Positions 35,376 to 43,706 are shown, numbered from the stretch's first letter. The stretch is DNA of 64,000 nt from Sporomusa sp. KB1 (GCF_007830295.1 NZ_VLKC01000001.1:205773-269772), one strand, 5' to 3'. The notes: generated by a model from the letters alone, not told the origin. Numbers and translations: made by a program.

Positions 35376-35585
35376 CTACAATATTTCATTGGAAGTAATC
35401 TGTACTGAAAAGTCACCTTTACTTGTATGCTTAATGACACCCTTCTTACCAGCACCATCATCAACCGTAATAGCTTGCAGGTTGTGAGTCATCATAAAGT
35501 TAAGCACATCCTGTTTTACGAAGGCTTCCCAACTCACCTTCTTTGAATTAGCTTGTTCTGCATTTCCTACTACATCTTCTGTCAT
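35376..35585 (-). CDS. Small soluble protein, unknown function
   Basis: About 69 residues from ATG 35585 (GGGAGCGG upstream); an in-frame ATG at 35609 is also possible. It has an acidic N-terminal stretch, a helical middle (WEAFVKQDVLNFMMTHNLQA) and a beta-like end (GVIKHTSKGDFSVQITSNE). No family recognised. It is followed by a good hairpin, which supports a real transcription unit. No functional clue from neighbours. Confidence 0.55.
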   Translation of the reverse strand: MTEDVVGNAEQANSKKVSWEAFVKQDVLNFMMTHNLQAITVDDGAGKKGVIKHTSKGDFSVQITSNEIL

Positions 35586-35670
35586 AATTAACCGCTCCCT
35601 TTTCTTCATCCTAAAACGAGTTGTTATCTTAGTACGCGAGTCAAGACTCCCGCCTCTACAGGCGGCGTTA

Positions 35671-35726
35671 ATTCAGGTGGAGTAGACTCTCCACCTGAAT
35701 CCCCAATGTTTCAGCTATGCTGAAAC
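35671..35726. repeat. Two adjacent hairpins after the flavoprotein gene, including palindrome copy 2
   Basis: ATTCAGGTGGAG (35671-35682) pairs perfectly with 35689-35700. Next to it GTTTCAGCTATGCTGAAAC (35708-35726) is the reverse complement of the palindrome at 3210-3228. They could terminate the minus-strand gene ending at 35731. Confidence 0.7.
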
Positions 35727-35730
35727 AAGT

Positions 35731-36282
35731 TCACTTAGCTTTCGCAAGCAATATTCCGGTTACTTCCTGAATAATAAATTCGATATCTGCAAGCATACTA
35801 TACAATGTTCTACCACTAGGCATAGTTTTCTCCTGCTGAATAAACCGGCACCCGTCCTCCCGCAAAGTTTGAATGTTTCTTTGTACTACCGGTTTTTCGT
35901 ACATTTTGGGATTCATGTGAGGAGCAAAAACGGTGACTGCCTCTGTTGACAGGATAGTCGTAGACAGCATGTCGTCCGCTATACCGTTAGCCGCTTTTCC
36001 AATAATGTTTGCAGTTGCAGGAGCAATTAATAATAAATCTGCCTTATCTGCAAGCTTTTTGTGCCCCGTATTCCACGAAACCGGATCTGCAAATTGATCC
36101 AGGACAACCGGATTGCCAGAGGCATTGCGGAAGGTCAATGGCGCAATAAATTTCGTGGCGCTATTTGTCATAATTACATCTACATTAGCGTGCAGTGCGA
36201 CCAGTTTGCTTACAATATCAGCCGCCTTATATGCCGGACTGCATCCGGTCACCGCAACTATAATATTTTTCCCTTTAAGCAT
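35731..36282 (-). CDS. CoaC/Dfp-type flavoprotein (stand-alone HFCD domain)
   Basis: A 183-residue flavoprotein of the family that includes phosphopantothenoylcysteine decarboxylase. Visible are the N-terminal nucleotide-binding strand IIVAVTGCSPAYKAADIVSK, LLIAPATANIIGKAANGIADDML and the substrate-clamp region APHMNPKMYEKPVVQRNI. In CoaC enzymes the first motif is usually GGIAAYK; here it is GCSPAYK. The CoaB half is absent, so it is either a split CoaC or another member such as a peptide or aromatic-acid decarboxylase partner. ATG 36282 start. Confidence 0.8.
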   Translation of the reverse strand: MLKGKNIIVAVTGCSPAYKAADIVSKLVALHANVDVIMTNSATKFIAPLTFRNASGNPVVLDQFADPVSWNTGHKKLADKADLLLIAPATANIIGKAANGIADDMLSTTILSTEAVTVFAPHMNPKMYEKPVVQRNIQTLREDGCRFIQQEKTMPSGRTLYSMLADIEFIIQEVTGILLAKAK

Positions 36283-36337
36283 TTTATCTATCTCTTTTCT
36301 ATATTTATATTTCTACCATCATACCAAATATAGGTAT

Positions 36338-36955
36338 CTATATACTTCTAAACAAACCAATTACTTTGCCTGCAATAGACACATTCTCTGCATATATGGG
36401 TTCCATTGAATCGTTCTCTGGTTGTAGCCGAATGCGTCTTTCTTCTTTGAAAAAACGTTTTACAGTAGCCTCTTCATTATCTATCAAAGCCACTACAATT
36501 TCGCCGTTACAAGCATTGCTTTGTTGCCGGACAAGCAAGTAATCTCCGTCTAAGATACCAGCGTTGATCATACTATCACCTTTAACTGCTAACATAAACA
36601 CATTATCTTCACTACCGATTAATTCTGCAGGTAGAGGGTATGTTTCTTCCACGTTTTCAACGGCAAGTATCGGCTGACCGGCGGTAACTACGCCAACAAG
36701 CGGAACTGGGATAACCGTCTTGTGTCTCCAAGGTGCTTCATCAAGTACGTCAATTGCGCGCGGTTTAGTAGGATCACGTTTTATATAACCTAATGATTCC
36801 AATTTAGTCAGATAGGCATGTACTGTGGAACTGCTGCTAAGTCCGACTGCTTCGCCTATCTCCCGAACAGACGGAGGATAACCTTTAGCCCGAAGGTTTT
36901 CTTTTATATAATCCAATATTTCTTTTTGCCTTTTGTTTAGTGAATCGACGGTCAC
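36338..36955 (-). CDS. lexA: LexA repressor
   Basis: SOS-response repressor, 205 residues. The N-terminal winged helix covers about 1-70 ([40 protein letters not shown]). The autocleavage site Ala-Gly is in [10 protein letters not shown], the catalytic Ser in [11 protein letters not shown] and the Lys in [11 protein letters not shown] 36955 is chosen because GAGGTGG lies 8 bases upstream; the longer frame to 37078 would run through the SOS boxes. It is divergent from a yneA-like gene and surely autoregulated through the shared operators. Confidence 0.95.
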   Translation of the reverse strand: MTVDSLNKRQKEILDYIKENLRAKGYPPSVREIGEAVGLSSSSTVHAYLTKLESLGYIKRDPTKPRAIDVLDEAPWRHKTVIPVPLVGVVTAGQPILAVENVEETYPLPAELIGSEDNVFMLAVKGDSMINAGILDGDYLLVRQQSNACNGEIVVALIDNEEATVKRFFKEERRIRLQPENDSMEPIYAENVSIAGKVIGLFRSI

Positions 36956-36999
36956 TTTTACCACCTCAAGATAATTGTACCATAAAACGGCAGAAAAGA

Positions 37000-37084
37000 G
37001 AACGTTAGTTCGAAAAATTTTATCGAACATACTTGCGGAGAACATATGTGCTATGTTATAATAACAGCAACCAAACATACGTTC
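37000..37084. promoter_or_regulatory. SOS-box cluster and divergent promoter between lexA and the LysM gene
   Basis: Matches to the Bacillus-type box GAAC-N4-GTTC are GAACGTTAGTTC (37000-37011, perfect), GAACATACTTGC (37025-37036), GAACATATGTGC (37040-37051) and AAACATACGTTC (37073-37084). A plus-strand promoter TTGCGG (37033-37038), 18-base spacer, TATAAT (37057-37062) is overlapped by the third box, as expected for LexA repression of the LysM gene. Confidence 0.85.
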
Positions 37085-37105
37085 AATTAAAGAGGTGTTT
37101 ATATT

Positions 37106-37372
37106 ATGAGAAAGACAATATTGGTACTGTCACTAGTTCTTGTTATATTGGCTCTTACACCGTTGGCTATTTCTCGTGCTTTTGTTGAACCCACTATATA
37201 TGAGACGATCTACGTAAAACCAGGAGATACAGTTTGGCAAATTGCTGCTAAATACATGACAGATAAAGATGATGTTAGGGAAGTCGTTTTTGAGATTAGG
37301 CGGATAAATAAATTAGATAACAACGCGAAGGTTTATCCCGGACAAGCTTTGAAAGTGCCTGTTAAATCTTGA
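37106..37372 (+). CDS. YneA-like SOS cell-division inhibitor with LysM domain
   Basis: An 88-residue protein with an N-terminal transmembrane or export segment (about 4-24) and a single LysM domain ([20 protein letters not shown] ... [11 protein letters not shown]). Small membrane LysM proteins divergent from lexA with shared SOS boxes are the YneA type, which delays septation during DNA damage. ATG 37106 follows AGAGGTG. Sequence outside LysM is poorly conserved in this family, so identification depends on domain layout, operator sites and gene position. Confidence 0.85.
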   Translation: MRKTILVLSLVLVILALTPLAISRAFVEPTIYETIYVKPGDTVWQIAAKYMTDKDDVREVVFEIRRINKLDNNAKVYPGQALKVPVKS

Positions 37373-37408
37373 ATGATATCACTTTAACTATAAGATATAT
37401 ACATACCA

Positions 37409-37440
37409 GAAAACACGGCTGCGATGGCCGTGTTTTCTAT
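37409..37440. terminator. Bidirectional terminator between yneA-like gene and tetR
   Basis: Arms 37409-37419 and 37427-37437 (GAAAACACGGC and complement) with flanking A/T runs; serves two convergent genes. Confidence 0.8.
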
Positions 37441-38010
37441 TTACTTTGGTATATTTCGGGGGAGTAAACCATATCCGACAATATCCGCCATTGCAGCTAA
37501 GGCATCTGCATGCGTCATATTGCTTTCCTCAAGAAACCGGAAATTAAATAAATCATTCATTGCACTAGTAACAATTTGCCTGAGTACAACTACATTGATA
37601 GGGCGAAGCAAGTTATTTTCTATGTTTGAGATAATAAAAGATGTCAAGTGATTTAGTTGCTTCTGGCGAAACTCTGATACCAATTGCCATTCATCAGGAT
37701 AATAATGGCAAAGGTTATCATAAAGACTATGATTGTTAATGGCTCCAAACACTTTTGGTGAAATTTTAAGCAAAGCCTGAATTTTCTCTGCAACGGATAA
37801 TGCAGGGTTGCTGTAAATCTCCTGTTCCTGTTCCTGAATATCCTGAATAGCGGTAGTTAAGATATCATGTACAAGTTGATTTTTAGAGGTAAAGTGCTCG
37901 TATAAGGAAGTTTTGCTGAGACTAAGACGTCTGGCCAGATCGCTCATTGTAAATTTTACACCTCGGGTTTTCATCTCCTCCGCTGCGGCCATGAGAATAC
38001 GCTTTCGCAA
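37441..38010 (-). CDS. TetR/AcrR family transcriptional regulator
   Basis: A 189-residue regulator with an N-terminal TetR helix-turn-helix (about 5-48: ILMAAAEEMKTRGVKFTMSD, LARRLSLSKTSLYEHFTSKN) and a helical ligand domain. It starts at TTG with GAGGTG 8 bases upstream. It lies 52 bases downstream of the DUF1858/solute-binding fusion gene on the same strand, so it may be in one unit with it and regulate it. Ligand unknown. Confidence 0.85.
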   Translation of the reverse strand: MRKRILMAAAEEMKTRGVKFTMSDLARRLSLSKTSLYEHFTSKNQLVHDILTTAIQDIQEQEQEIYSNPALSVAEKIQALLKISPKVFGAINNHSLYDNLCHYYPDEWQLVSEFRQKQLNHLTSFIISNIENNLLRPINVVVLRQIVTSAMNDLFNFRFLEESNMTHADALAAMADIVGYGLLPRNIPK

Positions 38011-38062
38011 AATAAGATCACCTCAATTAGTTTGTACTCAAATGACAAAAACATTAACTGCT

Positions 38063-39283
38063 TCATGACGTCCCGCCACTCCTTGAAGCCAGGAAACGAT
38101 CATTTAACTCTTCTTGCAGCCTTTCAATTCCACAGCTGCGGATATAATCCCACCCCACCCATTTAAAGCTGGCGTTCACCGGCAAACTTCTACCGCCTTG
38201 CAGATGCGCCGATGGAAAGAATGCCTCATCGAAAATGCGGGCTGCTTGCGGTCCAGTTAGATAGTCAACCAGCTCTTTTAGCTCTACCGCTTTGCTAGCT
38301 TTGACTAAAAGTGATACCGGATAAACAATCGCTCCATCCGCCGGCCAGATAACCTCAATGTCCTTGCGTCCATTAAGTGTCTCGGCAAAAAAGCGCGGCA
38401 TGATATATATCGGCGGCAATCCGTTGTTCGAACTGCTTAATTCTTTTACCATCTGGGCCGGGTGTAACCCATAGCGTACCGCTCGGGCCAGCCCTTTGAT
38501 ACCATCGTTGCCATAGTCCTTATAATAATAAAGTTGCAAAGCATCGCAGAAAATGTCCCCGTGACCACGCATCACAACTTGATTTTCAAATACAGGATCC
38601 AATAGGTCACCCCAAGTGCGCGGAACTGGCAAACTGCCCAACCGTTTTTTTTCAATGACCATGACCAACGCATTCACTGCCAATATAAAAAAATGACACT
38701 GCGGATCAAGTAGCTGAGCCGAAAGAAAGCGCGGATTAGCCTGTTGACCGGTTGCCTGTAGAAAAATCCCGGTTTTGACAAATCGCTCGACAAATTTATC
38801 ATGCAAAAATTCATAACCTGTTGTCAGAATAATGTCCGGAATTTCATCTGGGTCTTCAAAATAGGGAATGTACTCTTCATAGTGAATATACTTGTTGGCC
38901 GAAGTATCAATATTATAATGTAAATCTACTCCTTTCTCGCACCGCAGGTGATTCAGCACTAATTGAAGTTCTCCCTGTAAAGGAACTTTCAGCGGACAAG
39001 GCAAGAGTGCAAGTAAATTAAGGCATTTTCCGTTTTCCACTACAGATGACGACAGTTTAGAATATTGCCTAACTTCATAAATTTTTTCCTCGAGTAGTTT
39101 AATGAAAACGTCGGCATTCAACTTTTTACTTTTTAAGGCAGTCTTCAGTTTTAGTACCGTTCCCAACTCCCTCTGAAATTCCTTATCAGCAAACTGGGGA
39201 AACCCATTCGTGATAAAAACTTCGCGAGTCTCAGGATACATCTCAAGGATTTGAGAAATTGTCAGGTCTAGCTCAATCAACAT
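38063..39283 (-). CDS. DUF1858-type N-terminal domain fused to a solute-binding-like domain, no signal peptide
   Basis: About 406 residues. Residues 1-60 (LDLTISQILEMYPETREVFI, then NGFPQFADKEFQRELG) look like the DUF1858 hybrid-cluster-associated domain. Residues about 90-390 resemble a periplasmic iron-type ABC binding protein (LPVPRTWGDLLDPVFENQVV, VYPVSLLVKASKAVELKELV, GPQAARIFDEAFFPSA). There is no signal peptide, so the ligand is probably sensed in the cytoplasm. ATG 39283 lies 9 bases after GGAGGG. No permease or ATPase is nearby. A TetR gene follows. A promoter and a terminator-like leader precede it. Confidence 0.7.
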   Translation of the reverse strand: MLIELDLTISQILEMYPETREVFITNGFPQFADKEFQRELGTVLKLKTALKSKKLNADVFIKLLEEKIYEVRQYSKLSSSVVENGKCLNLLALLPCPLKVPLQGELQLVLNHLRCEKGVDLHYNIDTSANKYIHYEEYIPYFEDPDEIPDIILTTGYEFLHDKFVERFVKTGIFLQATGQQANPRFLSAQLLDPQCHFFILAVNALVMVIEKKRLGSLPVPRTWGDLLDPVFENQVVMRGHGDIFCDALQLYYYKDYGNDGIKGLARAVRYGLHPAQMVKELSSSNNGLPPIYIMPRFFAETLNGRKDIEVIWPADGAIVYPVSLLVKASKAVELKELVDYLTGPQAARIFDEAFFPSAHLQGGRSLPVNASFKWVGWDYIRSCGIERLQEELNDRFLASRSGGTS

Positions 39284-39404
39284 CACCACTCACCCTCCAG
39301 ATCGTTATTACTTGCCCGCTAACGCATAAGAAAAGACTTGGCTTGTGTCAAGCCGACAGAAGCCTTAGTCATTCAATCCAGGGAAAGATAACCTTTCCAT
39401 TTAG

Positions 39405-39450
39405 ATAAAAAAAATCAACTGAAAAAAGCATCGCTTTCATTCCAGTTGAT
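39405..39450 (-). terminator. Terminator-like hairpin in the leader of the DUF1858 fusion gene
   Basis: On the minus strand ATCAACTG..GAAAGC-GAT-GCTTTT..CAGTTGAT is followed by eight T. It lies about 50 bases after a predicted start site and about 120 before the start codon, so it is either an attenuator or the end of a short RNA. Confidence 0.6.
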
Positions 39451-39506
39451 ACTACACTGTACCAAAGTACTTTCCTTAAAATTATCTATAGGATATCCTT
39501 GCATTC

Positions 39507-39535
39507 ATATTACAACCAAACCGAATTCACGTCAA
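39507..39535 (-). promoter_or_regulatory. Minus-strand sigma-A type promoter
   Basis: TTGACG (39530-39535) and TAATAT (39507-39512) with a 17-base spacer, reading toward the hairpin at 39405-39450. Confidence 0.6.
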
Positions 39536-39689
39536 TGCTAGCATCAATTTAACTTCCTTGCTTATTTTTATTTGTTTATGTTTGTATAAAAATAACTATT
39601 GATGACAGCAGCTTATTACTATATAATTATTACCATAATTAATTTTAGTTTTGTTTTGTTTTATTAGTTCTAGTTTGGTGTCACAATGA

Positions 39690-39726
39690 AGTGCCGGCCG
39701 GATGAATATTCATTCGCGCCGGCACT
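39690..39726. repeat. Inverted repeat just before the integrase-like gene
   Basis: AGTGCCGGC (39690-39698) pairs with GCCGGCACT (39718-39726); the loop contains the palindrome ATGAATATTCAT. It ends 8 bases before the AGGAGG site of the next gene and could be an operator or a translational control hairpin. Confidence 0.6.
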
Positions 39727-39747
39727 ACTATTAGGAGGCGATTATTC

Positions 39748-40731
39748 ATGACGGTCAGTGGTTCGGCAATATCGTTATTTAATTCCCCAAAAGCAGATAG
39801 TGGTTTTCAAGTTCTCTTGGTCGATGCTTATTCACAGTCACTTTTATTTCAGAAAAGGAAGCTAAATAACCTACAGGCAAATGTTTCAAGTGTCCAAAGC
39901 ACGGTGGATTTAAACAGAAACATAAGTCCATTCACCGTCAACCCCGAACAAGAACTTACAGATATGCACAACCAGCTTATAACTATCTGCCTTCATAACC
40001 CAAATTTAAATGACTTTCATCTTCATAGCAAACTCCGTAAAACTAACCCCACTTTGACAATGGATACTCTGTATCGATTAAAGCAAGAGTGTGGTTTAAG
40101 TAATCGTGAGGCGATCTGCAACATTTTGTTAAATCGGATATTTCTAGGCTGTAATAACGAATTAAATGCTACCCAACTAAAATTCATCTATAAGATGCAT
40201 CCTGAATTGCATGACCGCGATGTACGTCCAAGCCGCCCTGGCGAACTTATTGTTTACAAATGTCTTTTCGGAAAAAGGTTGGCGAAAAAGGGAAGCTTAT
40301 ATGTCCATATATTTATAGACATGTTTAACGGCTGGAGTTTTGCCAGAATTAGCTCAAACCGTTTATTAAAAGAAGGAATTAGAATACTTCAAAAACATAT
40401 TGAGCCAATTTATAGCAAAAATGGTTTTTACATTAACAACATTCTTCAAGCAATGCCAACTTATCGTAACAAACAAAACACCATGCCACTTGCAAACCAA
40501 AATGGGTTAACCGCTAAAATTCAATGGGAAATAAGTACGCGTCAATTCGGACTAATCAAACACTTTCAGCGTCAACTTGTAATAAGCAATTTTTTTGAAA
40601 ATTATCGAGAAGAACTATCTTCTTTTCGTATGCTCATTGCCTTTTCAAACCTAATCAAAAGATATAATGCAGAATTCAATTTTTGCCAACAACGTCCTAT
40701 GCTGCGATCTACTACAATTAAACCATTATAA
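39748..40731 (+). CDS. Catalytically dead IS481-type integrase-like protein, possibly domesticated
   Basis: A 327-residue protein in one intact frame, ATG 39748 behind TAGGAGG. The N-terminal part is helix-turn-helix-like (TMDTLYRLKQECGLSNREAI). Residues about 150-310 follow the IS481-type integrase core from MHPELHDRDVRPSRPGELIV through YVHIFIDMFNGWSFARISS to YNAEFNFCQQRPM. At the three catalytic sites the usual acidic residues are gone: the first D (family VQDTF) is VYKCL, the second D (family TDNG) is LQAMP, and the E (family GFVERFNR) is GLIKHFQR. No terminal repeats are seen. Probably a DNA-binding protein derived from a transposase. Family assignment is by remembered pattern, not a search. 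Confidence 0.6.
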   Translation: MTVSGSAISLFNSPKADSGFQVLLVDAYSQSLLFQKRKLNNLQANVSSVQSTVDLNRNISPFTVNPEQELTDMHNQLITICLHNPNLNDFHLHSKLRKTNPTLTMDTLYRLKQECGLSNREAICNILLNRIFLGCNNELNATQLKFIYKMHPELHDRDVRPSRPGELIVYKCLFGKRLAKKGSLYVHIFIDMFNGWSFARISSNRLLKEGIRILQKHIEPIYSKNGFYINNILQAMPTYRNKQNTMPLANQNGLTAKIQWEISTRQFGLIKHFQRQLVISNFFENYREELSSFRMLIAFSNLIKRYNAEFNFCQQRPMLRSTTIKPL

Positions 40732-41268
40732 CTAGCTAAAATCTATAGCAAAAGCAAGTTTCCGGACTAGTATTTGGGGCAAAGCATCACGGTTTTCCCT
40801 GGTAACGGCGATGAGCTTCACTTGGGGATGATTTCTGACTCGATCAATCCAACCTTTGCTTGCCTGTTTTATGACGCCAAAAACCGGTGTATTGCCATCA
40901 AGAGTATCAACAACTTCCTTTTGAAAAGCAAGCGCTTCCCATTCCAAGCTGCCACATTCATCCATCAAAATCAACTTTGAGCTGGTTCTGGCAGACCTGA
41001 TCAGTTCAACGCCATAATTGTCAAATTTCTTCGTTAACGTCTGAGGGGGATTGCCTTCGGAAAAACGCACAACAACATTTTCTGCCCCAAAACGCTTTGG
41101 TTCAGGGGCAGAATTCATATACAGCAGTTTGTTTGGCAATTCCCTGTCCGGACCGTAGTACGTTTTAAAACCACCAGGAATTATCTTCAATTGGGCAAGG
41201 GTTTTAGCAATTACCGTGCTTTTCCCGACTTGTATTTCACCCGTCAGAAATATATGCATTTTATTCAT
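40732..41268 (-). CDS. THEP1-type nucleoside triphosphatase
   Basis: A 178-residue P-loop NTPase of the THEP1/NTPase_1 family. Walker A is IFLTGEIQVGKSTVI at the very N terminus, Walker B is LILMDECGSLEWEA near residue 98, and the C-terminal part is NHPQVKLIAVTRENRDALP. Members hydrolyse nucleoside triphosphates and their cellular role is unclear. ATG 41268 follows AAGGGG; the longer frame to 41349 lacks a ribosome site. It converges tail to tail with the integrase-like gene. Confidence 0.85.
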   Translation of the reverse strand: MNKMHIFLTGEIQVGKSTVIAKTLAQLKIIPGGFKTYYGPDRELPNKLLYMNSAPEPKRFGAENVVVRFSEGNPPQTLTKKFDNYGVELIRSARTSSKLILMDECGSLEWEALAFQKEVVDTLDGNTPVFGVIKQASKGWIDRVRNHPQVKLIAVTRENRDALPQILVRKLAFAIDFS

Positions 41269-41390
41269 AGACCCCTTTGACTCCGAATACAACGAGTCAG
41301 CACACCCCCGCTTTTTACGGTAGAGCACTGATACGACTAATGTTACCACGCCTTAGTAAGACGTGCAATATGCAGCCAGAGCAATCTAAT

Positions 41391-41849
41391 TCAATAATTC
41401 AAAGTTTTCTTTTGGCCATCAAGATAATCACAGATAGAACGAAATTCTTTTATGTCGGTGATTTTTTTTAAGTCCCGGAGATCAAAAATAATGTCTGTAT
41501 GTTTATGTTTTATTAACTCCATATCATATAATTCACATTCAATAAATCCTGCTCTCCAACTATGAATATATGGTAGGAAGTCATCCCAATTGCGCTCGAA
41601 ATATTTTACCTTGGCAAAACATAATTGGTATATATAAAAAATAATCCTTATAACCGAGGATTTTTTTGCGAATTTGTGGCTAAAAAATATTTTTTGGGGA
41701 TATTTTCCCTTGGGCCTTTCCCAATATAAATCAGAATTACAATGAAGATCGTATTTGATGAGCACTTTTCGTTTTTCGTCATCTAACTCTTCCATTACTA
41801 TTTGATTTCTGACGTCATCACATTGTACCTTTAACTTTTGGTAATCCAC
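41391..41849 (-). CDS. Hypothetical protein, AT-rich gene
   Basis: A 152-residue protein rich in Lys, Asp and aromatic residues, starting at ATG 41849 with GGGGAGG somewhat far (about 12 bases) upstream. No signal peptide; one mildly hydrophobic segment (SSVIRIIFYIYQLCF, about 64-78). I recognise no family. Its lower GC content than its neighbours could mean a recent arrival. It lies 42 bases beyond the region of the NTPase start codon on the same strand. Confidence 0.5.
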   Translation of the reverse strand: MDYQKLKVQCDDVRNQIVMEELDDEKRKVLIKYDLHCNSDLYWERPKGKYPQKIFFSHKFAKKSSVIRIIFYIYQLCFAKVKYFERNWDDFLPYIHSWRAGFIECELYDMELIKHKHTDIIFDLRDLKKITDIKEFRSICDYLDGQKKTLNY

Positions 41850-42043
41850 CTGTGAACCTCCCCACTAGTAACTCAAGCTTGACAGTGCATTCATGATAAT
41901 CAAATCAACCAATACTATCCCGTCTATAAATTCGCAAATTGTTTAATAGAATCCTCTTATGTATTAATATATTTTTCAACTTATATCGATATACTTTATA
42001 TTCAAATTACTATCTTCAGCTAGAATTTCTTAAACAAATAAAA

Positions 42044-42078
42044 AATTCCTAGCCAATTGTCACAATTAGCTAGGAATT
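42044..42078 (-). terminator. Terminator of tRNA-Glu
   Basis: Arms 42044-42060 and 42062-42078 (AATTCCTAGCCAATTGT with near-perfect complement); minus-strand tail TTTTTTATTTG. Confidence 0.85.
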
Positions 42079-42090
42079 GCTAAATTCATT

Positions 42091-42165
42091 TGGTAGCCCT
42101 AAGGGGAATTGAACCCCTGTCTCCGCCTTGAGAGGGCAGCGTCTTAACCTCTTGACCATAGGGCC
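42091..42165 (-). tRNA. tRNA-Glu (anticodon CUC)
   Basis: 75 nt with encoded CCA. Acceptor GGCCCTA pairs with TAGGGCT (first pair G-U). Anticodon arm CTGCC-CTCTCAA-GGCGG gives anticodon CTC. T arm is AGGGG-TTCAATT-CCCCT. It lies 68 bases downstream of gltX, on the same strand. Confidence 0.93.
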
Positions 42166-42233
42166 ATAGAAAATATCTCTAATACATATTGATTTTACAT
42201 CTTTATAGTGCATTTTGCAAGAGCTACTTCCAA

Positions 42234-43706
42234 TTATTTAGCTTGTTTGCCAACAAAACTTATGGCTCGCTTTAGCCTCATCAGGCAACAAGCTTTGCCC
42301 AAAAGTGCCATTACGTCGAATAATCCCGGACTCACCGTTCTTCCTGTCAATGCAAGTCTGGTAGGATGAATGATCTCGCCAGACTTTATACCCAGTTCCT
42401 CGACCAGCTGTTTATAAGCCGCCTCCGTATGCATAACATCAAAAATTTTAATCTGTTCCAAACGCTCCAACGCCTTACACAAGAGTTTTCCCACTTCGGG
42501 GGAGGAAAAGTATTTGCGCTGACCCTTTTCATCATACTCAGTGACATCCCCAAAATAATAGTCTACCGACTCAGTCAATTCAACCAGCGTTTTAACTCTA
42601 TCTTGCATGACACCGACAACAGCCCGGATAAAATTATACTGCTCCACTGATTGTTCTTCTGTAATCAACCCTTTTCGTAGAAAGAAAGGAATCGCCTCGT
42701 GAGTAATATCGTCAAGATTCATACTGCTTAGATACTGACCGTTAATCCAGGTAAGTTTTTTTGTATCGTAAATTGCCGCATTCTTTGAAACCTTATCTAA
42801 ATGGAATTTTTCCATGGTCTCTTTAGGCGTAAAGATTTCCTGCTCGCCTCCTGGTGACCAGCCCAAGAGAGTCAAGTAATTAACGATCGCGGGTGCCAAG
42901 AACCCTTGCTCACGAAATTCTTCTACTGAGGTTGCCCCATGACGTTTACTGAGTTTACTTCTATCAGGAGCAAGAATCATTGCCACGTGGGCAAATTGAA
43001 CTGTCTCATATCCCAGTGCTTTATAAAGCAGCACTTGTTTCGGAGTATTGGAAAGATGCTCTTCCGCCCGAATTACATGGCTGATAGCCATCGCATGATC
43101 ATCAATAACACAGGCGAAATTGTAGGCTGGCATACCATTCGACTTCAGGATGACAAGGTCGTCAAATTGATCGAGGGAAAAATTCACTTCTCCGTGAACC
43201 AAATCTTGGATTTTTACCTGTCCGCTATCTGGAATTTGCAGCCTAATTACCGCTTTTTCCCCTGCTTCAATCCTTTTTTGAGCTATAGAGAGCGGAAGAT
43301 CGCGACACTTGCCATTATATCTAAATGCCTCGCCGGCTTGCCGCTGACTTTCTCTGACATGTTCCAACTCCGTGGTTGTGCAGAAACAGTAATATGCCTT
43401 ACCTTCCTCAACCAGCCTTTGTGCCTCTCGTCGATATAAATCTAATCGCTCCGACTGATAATATGGTCCGCAAGGACCGCCTATTTCCGGTCCTTCATCC
43501 CAATCTATCCCCAGCCATTTCAGGCTGGCCAAAATCTGCGAAACAGAATCCTTCTTCAGTCGCTGTGTATCCGTATCCTCAATTCTAAGAACAAACTGTC
43601 CCTGACACTGCCGGGCAAAAAACCAATTAAACAATGCTGTCCTTGCTCCACCAATATGCAGATAACCTGTCGGACTTGGAGCAAACCTTACTCTTACTGT
43701 ATTCAA
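42234..43706 (-). CDS. gltX: Glutamyl-tRNA synthetase
   Basis: A 490-residue class I synthetase. The HIGH signature is FAPSPTGYLHIGGARTALFN at the N terminus and the KMSKS signature is SKLSKRHGATSV near residue 255. FVLRIEDTDTQRL, DDHAMAISHVIRAEEHLSNT and LGWSPGG are family motifs. Length is normal for a discriminating or non-discriminating bacterial GluRS; which it is cannot be decided here. Its substrate tRNA-Glu is encoded just downstream and may share the transcript. A minus-strand TATAAT lies at 43738-43743 upstream. Confidence 0.96.
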   Translation of the reverse strand: MNTVRVRFAPSPTGYLHIGGARTALFNWFFARQCQGQFVLRIEDTDTQRLKKDSVSQILASLKWLGIDWDEGPEIGGPCGPYYQSERLDLYRREAQRLVEEGKAYYCFCTTTELEHVRESQRQAGEAFRYNGKCRDLPLSIAQKRIEAGEKAVIRLQIPDSGQVKIQDLVHGEVNFSLDQFDDLVILKSNGMPAYNFACVIDDHAMAISHVIRAEEHLSNTPKQVLLYKALGYETVQFAHVAMILAPDRSKLSKRHGATSVEEFREQGFLAPAIVNYLTLLGWSPGGEQEIFTPKETMEKFHLDKVSKNAAIYDTKKLTWINGQYLSSMNLDDITHEAIPFFLRKGLITEEQSVEQYNFIRAVVGVMQDRVKTLVELTESVDYYFGDVTEYDEKGQRKYFSSPEVGKLLCKALERLEQIKIFDVMHTEAAYKQLVEELGIKSGEIIHPTRLALTGRTVSPGLFDVMALLGKACCLMRLKRAISFVGKQAK

